Shown: positions 25,909 to 34,500 of the stretch, piece after piece
Layout: every line of letters begins with the position of its first letter
Numbering within the stretch: position 1 is the first letter of the stretch
Assembly (NCBI GenBank): GCA_944384855.1
Contig: CALWUY010000066.1
Location: 1 to 64,000, forward strand
Direction of reading: 5' to 3'
Length of the DNA stretch: 64,000 nt
DNA from: an uncultured Clostridia bacterium
Lineage (GTDB): Bacteria; Bacillota; Clostridia; Oscillospirales; Acutalibacteraceae
Position numbers and translations under genes: made by a program
Notes under the pieces: model-generated
What the model saw: the letters and a program-made list of their open reading frames with translations, nothing else
Told to the model about the DNA's origin: nothing
The model's database searches: none

Positions 25909-26745
25909 ATGAGGTACGAAAAGATCGAGCTTAAAAGCTGCTTTGATTTTCTGGGAGAAGACGGAAAAAATCCTACGCTGGAAATTTATCTTCCGGATAA
26001 TTTAGGAGAACTGGGACGTCAAAACAATAAAAGACCCTGCATTGTAATCTGCCCGGGCGGCGGATATGAATTCTGCAGTCAGCGCGAGGCTGAGCCGATA
26101 GCGCTGAAATTTCTGCCTTGGGGATTCAATGCCTTTGTTCTTACATATTCGACAAAACCCCACCGGTATCCGACTCAGCTGCGGGAAGTCGCGGCGGTAA
26201 TGGAGCTTATATATAAAAACTCTGAAAGCTGGCACTGTGATGTATCAAAAACGGCAATAATGGGATTTTCTGCCGGAGGGCATCTGGCGGCGCATTACTC
26301 TACATCATTTGACTGTCCCCAGATAAAAGAGGTATTCCCCGACAGCAAACCGGTCAGCGCCTCAGTTCTGTGTTACCCTGTAATTTCCTGCAAACCTGAC
26401 ACAGCGCACATGGGCAGCTTTGAAAATCTGTTGGGTCACAGACCGCAGACGAAAGAGGAAGAAAATTCCTATTCATGTGAATGTCTTATAAGAGCCAATA
26501 CTCCGCCGGCATTTCTCTGGCATACCTCAGAAGACGGCTGTGTACCTGTTCATAACAGCCTGCTGTACGCGGCAGGACTTGCAGATAAAAAAATACCCTT
26601 TGAGCTTCACATTTATCCGTACGGTGACCACGGCCTTTCCACAAGTGACCGGGAAACCATTAATGATATTTCAGCTGTAACCGAATACGCTTCAGACTGG
26701 CTTTCAAACCTGAAGAAATGGCTTGACCTTACCTTAAAGTTATAA
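25909..26745 (+). CDS. Alpha/beta-hydrolase, acetylesterase-like
   Basis: A 278-residue cytoplasmic hydrolase of the BD-FAE/acetyl-xylan-esterase-like type. The oxyanion-hole segment is CPGGGYEFCSQREAEP (about 46-61). The nucleophile elbow is GFSAGGHLAAHY (Ser about 123). The acid Asp lies in HTSEDGCVPVHNS (about 208) and the His in YGDHGLS (about 244). Together with the deacetylase gene of the divergent unit it suggests handling of acetylated glycans, but this is inference. The gene ends the PBP operon before a terminator. Confidence 0.9.
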   Translation: MRYEKIELKSCFDFLGEDGKNPTLEIYLPDNLGELGRQNNKRPCIVICPGGGYEFCSQREAEPIALKFLPWGFNAFVLTYSTKPHRYPTQLREVAAVMELIYKNSESWHCDVSKTAIMGFSAGGHLAAHYSTSFDCPQIKEVFPDSKPVSASVLCYPVISCKPDTAHMGSFENLLGHRPQTKEEENSYSCECLIRANTPPAFLWHTSEDGCVPVHNSLLYAAGLADKKIPFELHIYPYGDHGLSTSDRETINDISAVTEYASDWLSNLKKWLDLTLKL

Positions 26746-26754
26746 ATATATAAA

Positions 26755-26782
26755 AACCGGAGATTCTAATAAATCTCCGGTT
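26755..26782. terminator. Bidirectional terminator
   Basis: Perfect 11-bp stem AACCGGAGATT/AATCTCCGGTT between the convergent esterase and HAD genes, with A- and T-rich flanks. Its right arm reaches the HAD stop codon. Confidence 0.85.
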
Positions 26783-27423
26783 TATTTTCCCATCATTTCT
26801 TCAAATGAAGTTATATATTTATCACATATTTTCCTGATTTCATATTCGGGCGTGCGATTATAGCCGTCATATACCCCCACCGTGCGGAATCCGGCAGATT
26901 TCGCCGCCTTCAACGCAAAAATATTATCATCGTAAAATTCTATATCCTTTGCCTCAAGACCTATACTTTCGCAAAGGATATTATATATTTTGTCTTCATC
27001 CTTGGACAATCCGCCAAAATCATCGGCAGACCATACCTTGTCAAACAAGTCATATACCAGATTGTTTTTAAGAAATATATCGGCAGTGATGTGCGGGCTG
27101 GCCGTAAGCAAATATAAATGTTCGCCCTCGTTTTTGAGCTTCTTAAGGTAATCGTACGCGAACGGTTTTAACTTTACGCATTCGCTGTAAATTTTTATCA
27201 TACCGTCAGAAATTTTTCTGCCTATCTCCTCACAGCTTCCCTTTACTCCCAGCTTTGACAGCAGTTCTATTACCTTATCGTTCCCCAAAGCAGCCGCAAT
27301 ACTGAGTATATCTTCCGGATAATCAATATCTTCCTCATCGAGTATCCGGGTTAAAGCTTTATCAAAATATCCCATAGAATCGGCAATTGTGCCGTCCATA
27401 TCAAAAATATATGCCTTTGCCAT
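26782..27423 (-). CDS. HAD-superfamily hydrolase
   Basis: A 213-residue phosphatase-like enzyme of the beta-phosphoglucomutase/phosphoglycolate branch. Motif I is FDMDGTIAD (Asp8, Asp10), motif II LLTASPH (about 101), the Lys of motif III lies near GGLSKDEDK and motif IV is EFYDDNIFALKAAKSAG (about 158). A helical cap lies between motifs I and II. The substrate is unknown. It is ten bases downstream of a lipoprotein gene. Confidence 0.9.
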   Translation of the reverse strand: MAKAYIFDMDGTIADSMGYFDKALTRILDEEDIDYPEDILSIAAALGNDKVIELLSKLGVKGSCEEIGRKISDGMIKIYSECVKLKPFAYDYLKKLKNEGEHLYLLTASPHITADIFLKNNLVYDLFDKVWSADDFGGLSKDEDKIYNILCESIGLEAKDIEFYDDNIFALKAAKSAGFRTVGVYDGYNRTPEYEIRKICDKYITSFEEMMGK

Positions 27424-27433
27424 CCGGTTTTAC

Positions 27434-27832
27434 CTATGGATTACAATTCTGACACGGGGTATAACCGTTTTCCACCGCTTGCTGTCTGTCGTCAAAATAC
27501 AATCTGTTTTCCTCTTTCATTATACTTACGGATTTACAGTCCGACTTATGAAATACCTTTGAGTTTTTATTGAAGCAATATGTTCCCGTTCCCGTAACAG
27601 CCGATCTCGTTTTTGATTCATAGCTCACTCCGGTATCAACTTCAACAGAATCCGCGCTCACTACAGTATTGTCAGAACCGGAAGGCGTTTCGGTCCGGTA
27701 TCCGTTAACCGAATCATCCCGAGGCATATTTATCTCCACATCGGCTTTGGCGGATGTATTGTCCCGGCTGTTACAAGCCGACATCAATACCGCGGCAAAA
27801 ATACAGACCATTAAAATAAAAATTTTTTTCAT
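27434..27832 (-). CDS. Small lipoprotein with Ada-like metal-binding motif
   Basis: A 132-residue lipoprotein: signal peptide with lipobox LMSAC (lipidated Cys20), then a Ser/Thr/Asp-rich linker (21-83). The C-terminal 48 residues run Cys-Phe-Asn-Lys, VFHKSDCKSV, LYFDDRQQAVENGYTPC and QNCNP. That Cys/His spacing closely resembles the zinc-binding domain of Ada-type DNA repair proteins, also found attached to secreted nucleases. Here it would sit outside the cell with no enzyme domain. The role may be metal or nucleic-acid binding; this is inference. A TTGACA at 27886-27881 is the probable -35. Confidence 0.8.
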   Translation of the reverse strand: MKKIFILMVCIFAAVLMSACNSRDNTSAKADVEINMPRDDSVNGYRTETPSGSDNTVVSADSVEVDTGVSYESKTRSAVTGTGTYCFNKNSKVFHKSDCKSVSIMKEENRLYFDDRQQAVENGYTPCQNCNP

Positions 27833-27928
27833 ATTTTCACGCTTTCAAAAAATACTAATAAAAGTATACCTGATTTTAGCTGTCAATGCAACAACTAAGC
27901 TCTAAAAGATACTAAATTAACTTTCAGG

Positions 27929-27957
27929 TTGAATATTCAGCATATTTGTGTTATAAT
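27929..27957 (+). promoter_or_regulatory. Promoter of the phoH-mutS2 operon
   Basis: TTGAAT (27929-27934), 17 bp, TATAAT (27952-27957), 45 bases before the TTG start of phoH. Confidence 0.7.
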
Positions 27958-28002
27958 ATTCAAATAATTACAGGAAAGATTATCCGGTGGGGAGATACAG
28001 TT

Positions 28003-28974
28003 TTGTTTGAACAAACGGTTAAAATTGAGTGTATTGAACAGCTTGCCGCGCTGTTCGGCAATTTTGATGAAAACATTAAACGCATTGAAAAACGATGCGG
28101 TGTCTCGATCACTTCACACGGCAGCGAGATCCGTGTAAAAGGCGATCAGGCAAATGTACTGCTCGCAAAGGGCACTATTGAGGGTCTCATTACCATGATA
28201 AAAAAAGGCGAGCAGATTACCGGGCAGAATATAGACTATACGGCGAGTCTTGCAGAAGACGGTGACTTGGAAAAAATTTCAGATATCGCCGATTCAGACT
28301 GTATATGTATAACTTCAAAAGGGAAACCCGTAAAGCCCAAAACCTTAGGCCAGAAAAAATATACAGACGCTATCAGGAACAACACCATTACAATCGGCGT
28401 AGGACCTGCCGGTACAGGAAAAACCTACCTGGCAGTAGCCTTGGCGGTAAAAGCGCTTAAGGCTAAAGAGGTTAACAGAATCATACTTACCCGCCCTGCA
28501 GTCGAAGCCGGTGAGCGTCTCGGATTCCTGCCGGGAGATCTGCAGCAGAAAATAGATCCGTATTTACGGCCTTTGTATGATGCCCTCTTCGATATGATGG
28601 GAGCCGAAAATTTTCAGAAATATCAGGAACGCGGCGATATAGAGGTGGCACCTTTAGCATATATGCGCGGCCGGACTCTTGACGACAGTTTCATAATACT
28701 TGACGAAGCGCAGAACACTACCCGCGAACAGATGAAAATGTTTTTAACCAGGCTCGGATTCAATTCAAAAGCGGTTGTCACAGGAGATATAACCCAGATT
28801 GATTTGCCCGACGGAAAACAATCCGGCCTTAAAGACGCAGTAAAAATATTGAAAAACATTGATGACATTGCAATCTCAAGACTTACCGGCAAAGACGTTG
28901 TACGTCACAGGCTGGTTCAGGAAATTATTAAAGCTTACGAAAGAAGTGCTGAAAGAAATGAGCGTAAAAGTTAA
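28003..28974 (+). CDS. phoH: PhoH-family ATPase
   Basis: A 323-residue cytosolic ATPase with an N-terminal KH-like part and a P-loop core: GPAGTGKTYLAVALAVKAL (about 133), LTRPAVEAGERLGFLPGDL, and the Walker B FIILDEAQNTT (about 230). PhoH proteins are linked to RNA metabolism and are normally encoded next to ybeY, as here. I chose TTG 28003 because GGGGAG lies eight bases upstream; the in-frame ATG at 27946 lies before the promoter's -10. It overlaps ybeY by 17 bases. Confidence 0.95.
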   Translation: MFEQTVKIECIEQLAALFGNFDENIKRIEKRCGVSITSHGSEIRVKGDQANVLLAKGTIEGLITMIKKGEQITGQNIDYTASLAEDGDLEKISDIADSDCICITSKGKPVKPKTLGQKKYTDAIRNNTITIGVGPAGTGKTYLAVALAVKALKAKEVNRIILTRPAVEAGERLGFLPGDLQQKIDPYLRPLYDALFDMMGAENFQKYQERGDIEVAPLAYMRGRTLDDSFIILDEAQNTTREQMKMFLTRLGFNSKAVVTGDITQIDLPDGKQSGLKDAVKILKNIDDIAISRLTGKDVVRHRLVQEIIKAYERSAERNERKS

Positions 28975-29440
28975 TATCGTATCTAATTACAAAAATGTGA
29001 AATTACCCACAGGCACAAAGCTTCTTATCAGAAAATCCTGCAACGCGACGCTGAAACTTGAAGGAATTGAATCCCAGGCCGAAGTCGACGTTACCCTTGT
29101 AAATGACGAGGAAATCAAAGAGATGAATTCTAAATACCGAAATATTGACTCTGCGACAGACGTGCTGTCATTTCCGCTTTCGGAAAACGGAAAATTTGAC
29201 AAGAATCCCGAAACGGGAGCCTTAATGCTCGGAGATATAGTGATTTCAGTCGATCACGCGTTGACACAGTCTAATCTGTACGGTCATTCAATCGAGCGCG
29301 AGATAGCTTTCCTCACAATTCACTCAATGCTTCATCTTTTGGGATATGACCATGAACAGGGCGGACTGCAGCAGATGACAATGCGTGAAAAGGAAGAAAA
29401 CGTGCTTGATGCGTTAGGACTTGCCATCAATAAGATTTGA
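28958..29440 (+). CDS. ybeY: rRNA maturation endoribonuclease YbeY
   Basis: A 160-residue metal-dependent RNase for 16S rRNA 3' maturation and ribosome quality control. The zinc motif is HSMLHLLGYDH (about 121-131). NSKYRNIDSATDVLSFPL (about 49-66) and LGDIVISVDHA are the other conserved segments. ATG 28958 gives the normal length; 33 further upstream in-frame residues are inside phoH. Unlike many Firmicutes, no diacylglycerol kinase or cytidine deaminase gene lies between ybeY and era. Confidence 0.95.
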   Translation: MSVKVNIVSNYKNVKLPTGTKLLIRKSCNATLKLEGIESQAEVDVTLVNDEEIKEMNSKYRNIDSATDVLSFPLSENGKFDKNPETGALMLGDIVISVDHALTQSNLYGHSIEREIAFLTIHSMLHLLGYDHEQGGLQQMTMREKEENVLDALGLAINKI

Positions 29441-29447
29441 GGAGAAT

Positions 29448-30368
29448 ATGGAACAAAAATCCGCTTTTATCACAATAATAGGAAGGCCTAATGTCGGCAA
29501 ATCATCGCTGATGAACCGTATTTTGGGTCAAAAGATAGCCATCGTATCAAACAAACCGCAGACCACCCGTACCAGAATAATGGGTATTCATACTTTAGCG
29601 GAAACCCAGCTGGTTTTTATCGATACACCGGGATTTCACAAACCAAAAAACGAACTTGACCGCAGTATGAACAAAGCGGTAGGAGACGGAATGTCTGATG
29701 TGGACGCCGCAGTGTTGGTTATTGAAGCCGTTACACCGTTCAAACTCGGTGAAGGAGAAATTCCTCCTGCCGAAGCAGAACTTATGCGTGAGCTTAAAAA
29801 AAGAAATCTCAAAGCAGTGCTTGCGATAAATAAAACAGATATGCTGACTCAAAAAGAAAAACTGCTGAAAATAATTTCTCTTTACTGCGGGCATTTTGAT
29901 TTTGACGCCGTAGTTCCGGTTTCGGCCAAGACCGGTGACGGAACAGACAGTCTTATCTCAGAACTCAAAAAATTCGCAAAACCGTCGCCGCATTATTTCG
30001 GCGACGACGATATTACCGACCAGCCAGAAAAGGTTATGGTCGCCGAAATGATACGCGAAAAGCTGCTGCGTCTGCTTGACAAGGAGGTCCCGCACGGAAC
30101 AGCGGTGGATATCGAACGTTTTGTCGAACGGGACACGGTATCCGGAGAGCCTATAATAGAAATAGAAGCTACCATAATTTGCGAAAAAGATTCGCACAAA
30201 CGGATAATTATCGGGAAAAACGGTACAATGCTCAAAAAAGCAGGCACATTAGCGCGCAGGGACATAGAAAACTTTTTCGGAATAAAAGCAAATCTGAAAC
30301 TATGGGTAAAGGTTAAGGAAGACTGGCGAAACCGCCAGGGTCTCATTCATACTCTCGGACTTGACTGA
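29448..30368 (+). CDS. era: GTPase Era
   Basis: A 306-residue GTPase that binds the 3' end of 16S rRNA during 30S assembly. G-motifs are visible: GRPNVGKSSL (G1), TTRTRIMGI (G2), DTPGFH (G3), NKTD (G4) and SAK (G5). The C-terminal KH domain (about 205-300) has IIIGKNGTMLKKAG. ATG 29448 follows a GAGGAG site that overlaps the ybeY stop. Confidence 0.97.
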   Translation: MEQKSAFITIIGRPNVGKSSLMNRILGQKIAIVSNKPQTTRTRIMGIHTLAETQLVFIDTPGFHKPKNELDRSMNKAVGDGMSDVDAAVLVIEAVTPFKLGEGEIPPAEAELMRELKKRNLKAVLAINKTDMLTQKEKLLKIISLYCGHFDFDAVVPVSAKTGDGTDSLISELKKFAKPSPHYFGDDDITDQPEKVMVAEMIREKLLRLLDKEVPHGTAVDIERFVERDTVSGEPIIEIEATIICEKDSHKRIIIGKNGTMLKKAGTLARRDIENFFGIKANLKLWVKVKEDWRNRQGLIHTLGLD

Positions 30369-30456
30369 TTTTTCCTATCATAATTTCACTTAAAAGCAAA
30401 ACACTTATTAATGTCGGACGGTTCTCTATATCATTCCGGCTTTAAGGAGCGGCTTT

Positions 30457-30618
30457 ATGGAAAGTGAATCATTATGGAACAATTTTATAAAAAGCGGCAG
30501 CGTTGCCGATTATCTCACATATCTTAACTCTAAGGAGAGCAGGAAAAGTGACACAATCGCAGACAAGATTTACCGTGGAGGGTTTAGTAATAAAAGAGAT
30601 GGACGTGGGAGAGAGTGA
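30457..30618 (+). CDS. yqzL: YqzL-like small protein
   Basis: A 53-residue open frame between era and recO, read with AAGGAG before its ATG. Its N-terminal half (SLWNNFIKSGSVADYLTYLN, residues 5-24) resembles the Bacillus YqzL family, which occupies the same place (era-yqzL-recO) and has a Trp-x2-Phe...Gly-x-Val/Ile-x2-Tyr-Leu pattern. The C-terminal part runs over the first 71 bases of recO in another frame, so the extra tail may be an accident of the overlap. Its function is unknown; overlap suggests coupling to recO. Confidence 0.72.
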   Translation: MESESLWNNFIKSGSVADYLTYLNSKESRKSDTIADKIYRGGFSNKRDGRGRE

Positions 30619-31303
30619 CCGTTTGGTTACTCTCTTTACGCGTGAAGCGGGAATAATCAAAGCCTTCGCCGCCGGCGCAAAAAACATTAAATCAAAAAAA
30701 GCGGCCGCAACAAACCTTCTTACATATTCGAGCTTTACAATACTCAATAAAAAAGGCACCTACCGCATTTACGAAGCAACCCCTAAAGCATCCTTTTTTA
30801 CAGTCGGAAGTAATATTGAAATGCTTGCCCTTGAACAGTATTTTTGTGAACTGGCGCTGGTTTTCGGGGAAAATGAGAACCCAAACGAAGAACTTTTACG
30901 CCTGATTTTGAATTCACTGCATTTTCTGACGAAGGAAAAGCGTTATCCTCCCATGATAAAAGCCATCACCGAACTGCGCACAGCCGCAGTATGCGGCTAT
31001 ATGCCGAATCTCGTCGCCTGCCAGGGCTGCGGAAAATTCGAAGACAGCATAATGTTTTTCAGCATGGAAAACGGAGCTTTATACTGCGGGGAATGCAGAC
31101 ATGCTGCGGATTCTTTACCGGTCAGCAAAACCGTACTTTCGGCTTTAAGGCATATTGTTTTTTCAGAATTCAAAAATCTTTATTCCTTTAATATCCCGGA
31201 ATCCGATGCCGATTATCTGTCCGGCATAACCGAAAAATATATTACCGTCCAGACAGATTACGATTTCCAAGCCTTAAAGTTTTTCAACAGCATAAAGGAG
31301 TAA
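30548..31303 (+). CDS. recO: DNA repair protein RecO
   Basis: A 251-residue recombination mediator that helps load RecA with RecR. The N-terminal OB fold begins RFTVEGLVIKEMDVGESDRLVTLFT and continues GIIKAFAAGAKN. A zinc module CxxC...CxxC lies in the C-terminal half (CQGCGKFED, YCGECRH, about 157-185). I chose GTG 30548, preceded by AAGGAG and AGGA; the ATG-like extension upstream lies inside yqzL. mutS2 starts three bases after its stop. Confidence 0.93.
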   Translation: MTQSQTRFTVEGLVIKEMDVGESDRLVTLFTREAGIIKAFAAGAKNIKSKKAAATNLLTYSSFTILNKKGTYRIYEATPKASFFTVGSNIEMLALEQYFCELALVFGENENPNEELLRLILNSLHFLTKEKRYPPMIKAITELRTAAVCGYMPNLVACQGCGKFEDSIMFFSMENGALYCGECRHAADSLPVSKTVLSALRHIVFSEFKNLYSFNIPESDADYLSGITEKYITVQTDYDFQALKFFNSIKE

Positions 31304-31305
31304 TT

Positions 31306-33693
31306 ATGAGTTACAGTATCGAAAGATATTTAAAAACGCTTGAACTTGACAAAATATTGGATCTGCTTGCCGAGGAAACCACTGTTGAGGATGCTTTACT
31401 GCTTGCAAAATCCACAGTTCCGAAAACCGATATAAACGAAGTAAACGAACTGCTCGCGCAAACGTCGGCTGCGCATACCTTTATGTCGCGTTATTCAGCG
31501 CCTTCATTCGGTTCGGCCTCAAATATAACGCCGTATCTTCTTATGGCCCAATCGGGCGGAGTTCTGTCTATTCCCGAGCTTATCGCCGTTGCCGAAACCC
31601 TTCGGGTGATACGTTCGCTCAAAGAATGGCGGGAAGACTGCACCGCCGTTGATAAAACCCCGATTGATTTTCTGTTTAACTCTCTCGTACCAAACAGATT
31701 TCTGGAAGATAAAATAAATTTTGCGATAAAGAACAACGAAGAGCTTAATGACAACGCCTCAGATACTCTCTTCGGTATCCGCCGGAAAATAATAGCGAAA
31801 TCAAATAAAATCAGGGATATTCTTGATAAAATAGTACACGGCGCAAACGCCAAATATCTTCAGGAAGCGATTATAACTCAGCGGGACGGAAGATTTGTCG
31901 TACCGCTGAAAATCGAGCATAAAGGCCAGATAAACGGCATAGTTCACGATACCTCTTCCACCGGCTCGACCGTATTTATAGAGCCGATGAGCGTTGTTGA
32001 AACCAATAATGAAATCCGGGTTCTGAAACTTAACGAGCAGGAAGAAATCGAGCGCATTCTCGCAGAACTGTCAGCTGAATGCGGGAATTTTGCCGACAGC
32101 ATAACGGCCTCCTACAAAGCGGTTGTAAGTCTCAACCTTATATTTGCAAAAGCAAAACTCGCTTACAAGATGAAAGCCGTTGTACCCGAAACCAACGATC
32201 AGGGCAGAATTTATCTGAAAAACGCAAGACACCCGCTTATAAACTACAAATCCGTAGTTCCCATAACCGTAAGTTTGGGAGAAGAATACAATTCTCTGAT
32301 AATAACCGGTCCTAACACAGGAGGCAAGACCGTATCCCTGAAAACCATAGGACTTTTGACCCTTATGGCTATGTGCGGGCTTATGATACCGGCAGATGAC
32401 GGAAGCAGGATAGCGGTTTTCGGCAAAGTTTTTGCCGATATAGGCGACGAACAGAGTATTGAACAGTCGCTTTCCACATTTTCCTCCCATATGACCAATA
32501 TAATTCACATAATTAAAAATGCCGACGACAATTCCCTCGCTCTGTTTGATGAGCTCTGCGCCGGTACTGATCCGGTAGAAGGCGCCGCGCTTGCCAAAGC
32601 AATTTTAATCCGTCTTTCCGCGTACGGAGTAAAAACCGTTGCCACCACGCATTATCCCGAGCTTAAAGCCTATGCCATAGATACCGACTTTGTTGAAAAT
32701 GCGTCCTGCGAATTTGATGTGACTACCCTTAAGCCTACCTACCGCCTTATAATAGGTATGCCCGGACGATCAAACGCTTTCGCGATTTCAAAACGCTTGG
32801 GACTTGACCCGGAAATAATAGATAACGCAAAAGAACAGGTATCCGAAGAGGATACACGGTTTGAAAGGGTTGTGGCCGCTCTGGAGGGAGCACGCAGAGC
32901 TGCCGACAGAGAACACAGCAAAGTACTGACTCTCAGGCGCGAGCTTGAAGAATCCAAGAAAAAAGCCGATCAGAGAGAGCATGAATTTGAGGTTTCAAAG
33001 CAAAAGCTTATGGAAAAGACCAGAGAAACCGCAAACGGTATTATAGAGTCGGCAAGATACAAATCCTCTCTGCTGTTAAACGAGCTTGAAGAACTCAAAA
33101 AAAATATCAATGCCGAAAACGCCGCTCAAACTGCCGAAAAAGCAAGACTTGCATACAGATCCTCATTAAAGGAACTTGAGGAAACCGCAGATCCGGTAAT
33201 TGAAAAAAATGTGTCCGGCGATGCGGTTACCAAAGTGGAAAAAGGCGACATAGTGCTTATTGCCGACATAGGAAGAGACGCAACGGTCGTCGATGTGCGG
33301 CCGGATAAGAAGCAGGCTTATGTAATGTCCGGCTCGATAAAAATGTGGGTGGACTTTAAAAATCTGCGCCCGAAATCCAAGAACGCGCAATCCACCGAAC
33401 TTAAAAAAACACGGCGCGTAACCGGACTTCAGTCCCGCGCTCTTAGAGAAGTGTCGGGCGAGATAGACATACGAGGTATGGCGTCTGACGAAGCGCTTCT
33501 GGAACTTGACAGATATATTGACAACGCGGTTATGTCAGGACTTGAAACAATCAGGATAATACACGGCAAAGGCACCGGCGTGCTGAGAAAAAGCGTACAG
33601 GAACATCTGAAAACACACCGAAATATCAAAAGCTTCCGTCTGGGAACTTTCGGAGAAGGCGAAAACGGAGTTACAATTGCAGAACTAAAATAG
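31306..33693 (+). CDS. mutS2: MutS2 endonuclease/ATPase
   Basis: A 795-residue MutS-family protein with core and lever helices, an ABC-type ATPase (GPNTGGKTVSLKTIGL about 335, STFSSHMTNI, LFDELCAGTDP, ATTHYPELK), a long coiled coil (about 515-630) and a C-terminal Smr nuclease domain (about 718-795: IDIRGMASDEAL, IRIIHGKGTGVL). There is no mismatch-recognition domain. In Firmicutes MutS2 suppresses recombination and also acts in rescue of collided ribosomes. It is the last gene of the phoH operon. Confidence 0.97.
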   Translation: MSYSIERYLKTLELDKILDLLAEETTVEDALLLAKSTVPKTDINEVNELLAQTSAAHTFMSRYSAPSFGSASNITPYLLMAQSGGVLSIPELIAVAETLRVIRSLKEWREDCTAVDKTPIDFLFNSLVPNRFLEDKINFAIKNNEELNDNASDTLFGIRRKIIAKSNKIRDILDKIVHGANAKYLQEAIITQRDGRFVVPLKIEHKGQINGIVHDTSSTGSTVFIEPMSVVETNNEIRVLKLNEQEEIERILAELSAECGNFADSITASYKAVVSLNLIFAKAKLAYKMKAVVPETNDQGRIYLKNARHPLINYKSVVPITVSLGEEYNSLIITGPNTGGKTVSLKTIGLLTLMAMCGLMIPADDGSRIAVFGKVFADIGDEQSIEQSLSTFSSHMTNIIHIIKNADDNSLALFDELCAGTDPVEGAALAKAILIRLSAYGVKTVATTHYPELKAYAIDTDFVENASCEFDVTTLKPTYRLIIGMPGRSNAFAISKRLGLDPEIIDNAKEQVSEEDTRFERVVAALEGARRAADREHSKVLTLRRELEESKKKADQREHEFEVSKQKLMEKTRETANGIIESARYKSSLLLNELEELKKNINAENAAQTAEKARLAYRSSLKELEETADPVIEKNVSGDAVTKVEKGDIVLIADIGRDATVVDVRPDKKQAYVMSGSIKMWVDFKNLRPKSKNAQSTELKKTRRVTGLQSRALREVSGEIDIRGMASDEALLELDRYIDNAVMSGLETIRIIHGKGTGVLRKSVQEHLKTHRNIKSFRLGTFGEGENGVTIAELK

Positions 33694-33759
33694 CATTAAT
33701 TTCATCCACGAATTTTTTCAACTGTTTTATCGGCGGATTGAATTTTTTAACAAATGAAA

Positions 33760-33800
33760 GCCTGATATCTTCCTTTTTGATGTTAAGGAAGACATCAGGC
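33760..33800 (+). terminator. Terminator of the phoH-mutS2 operon
   Basis: A 16-bp stem with one mismatch (33760-33775 with 33785-33800) is followed on the + strand by TTCTGATTTTTTG. It separates mutS2 from the convergent mgtC-like gene. Confidence 0.75.
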
Positions 33801-33822
33801 TTCTGATTTTTTGTTTTGATTT

Positions 33823-34497
33823 TCATTCTTTTTCTATATAAACAATTTGTTCCGATTCACAGAGTTTCAATTCATCAAACTCTGTTGATTTTTTCAATAA
33901 AATATTTATCCCCAGATTACCCTGAAAGCAGCTTTTGGGCGGAACGATTGTATATGAAAATTCCGCTCCGATTTTTTCTTTCAAATCGTTTATTATTTTG
34001 TTGGCTGCGTACATATCATCTATTTCAATATATACATTTTCCGTCTTGCGCTTAAATCTCTCGAACTTGGAAAAAAGAACTATTGTCACCAAGAACAGCG
34101 CCGCTGCAATTATCGCTCCGAAATAAAATCCGTACCCTACCGCAACCCCTATTATACCTGTAGTCCATACGCCTGCCGCAGTGGTAAGCCCCGTAATAAC
34201 ATTATTGTCTTTAAGAATTATCATTCCGGCTCCCAAAAATCCTATGCCGGAAATTACCTGAGCTGATATTCTGAAAACATCTCCCTGATCACCTGTAAAT
34301 TCACTTACAAAAACACTTGTGACAGAGGTCAGCGCCGCTCCCATACACACCAGAATATGGGTGCGCATTCCCGCCGCTCTGCCGTGCCGCGCGCGTTCGC
34401 TTCCTATCAACGCACCTATCGCGACCGACATAATTAGCCTGATAACAACCTCGGCCAAAAAAGTGACATCCGTATGGAAAATATCGCTTAATTTCAT
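33823..34497 (-). CDS. MgtC/SapB-family membrane protein
   Basis: A 224-residue protein with four to five membrane helices in the first 145 residues and a small cytoplasmic C-terminal domain. RLIMSVAIGALIGSERARHGRAAGMRTH (about 20-47) and GIGFLGAGMII...GLTTAAGVWTTGIIGVAVG match the family core. MgtC relatives are linked to magnesium homeostasis and, in pathogens, to control of ATP synthase. It starts three bases after the activase gene, so the two are co-transcribed. Confidence 0.93.
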   Translation of the reverse strand: MKLSDIFHTDVTFLAEVVIRLIMSVAIGALIGSERARHGRAAGMRTHILVCMGAALTSVTSVFVSEFTGDQGDVFRISAQVISGIGFLGAGMIILKDNNVITGLTTAAGVWTTGIIGVAVGYGFYFGAIIAAALFLVTIVLFSKFERFKRKTENVYIEIDDMYAANKIINDLKEKIGAEFSYTIVPPKSCFQGNLGINILLKKSTEFDELKLCESEQIVYIEKE

Positions 34498-34500
34498 AAG

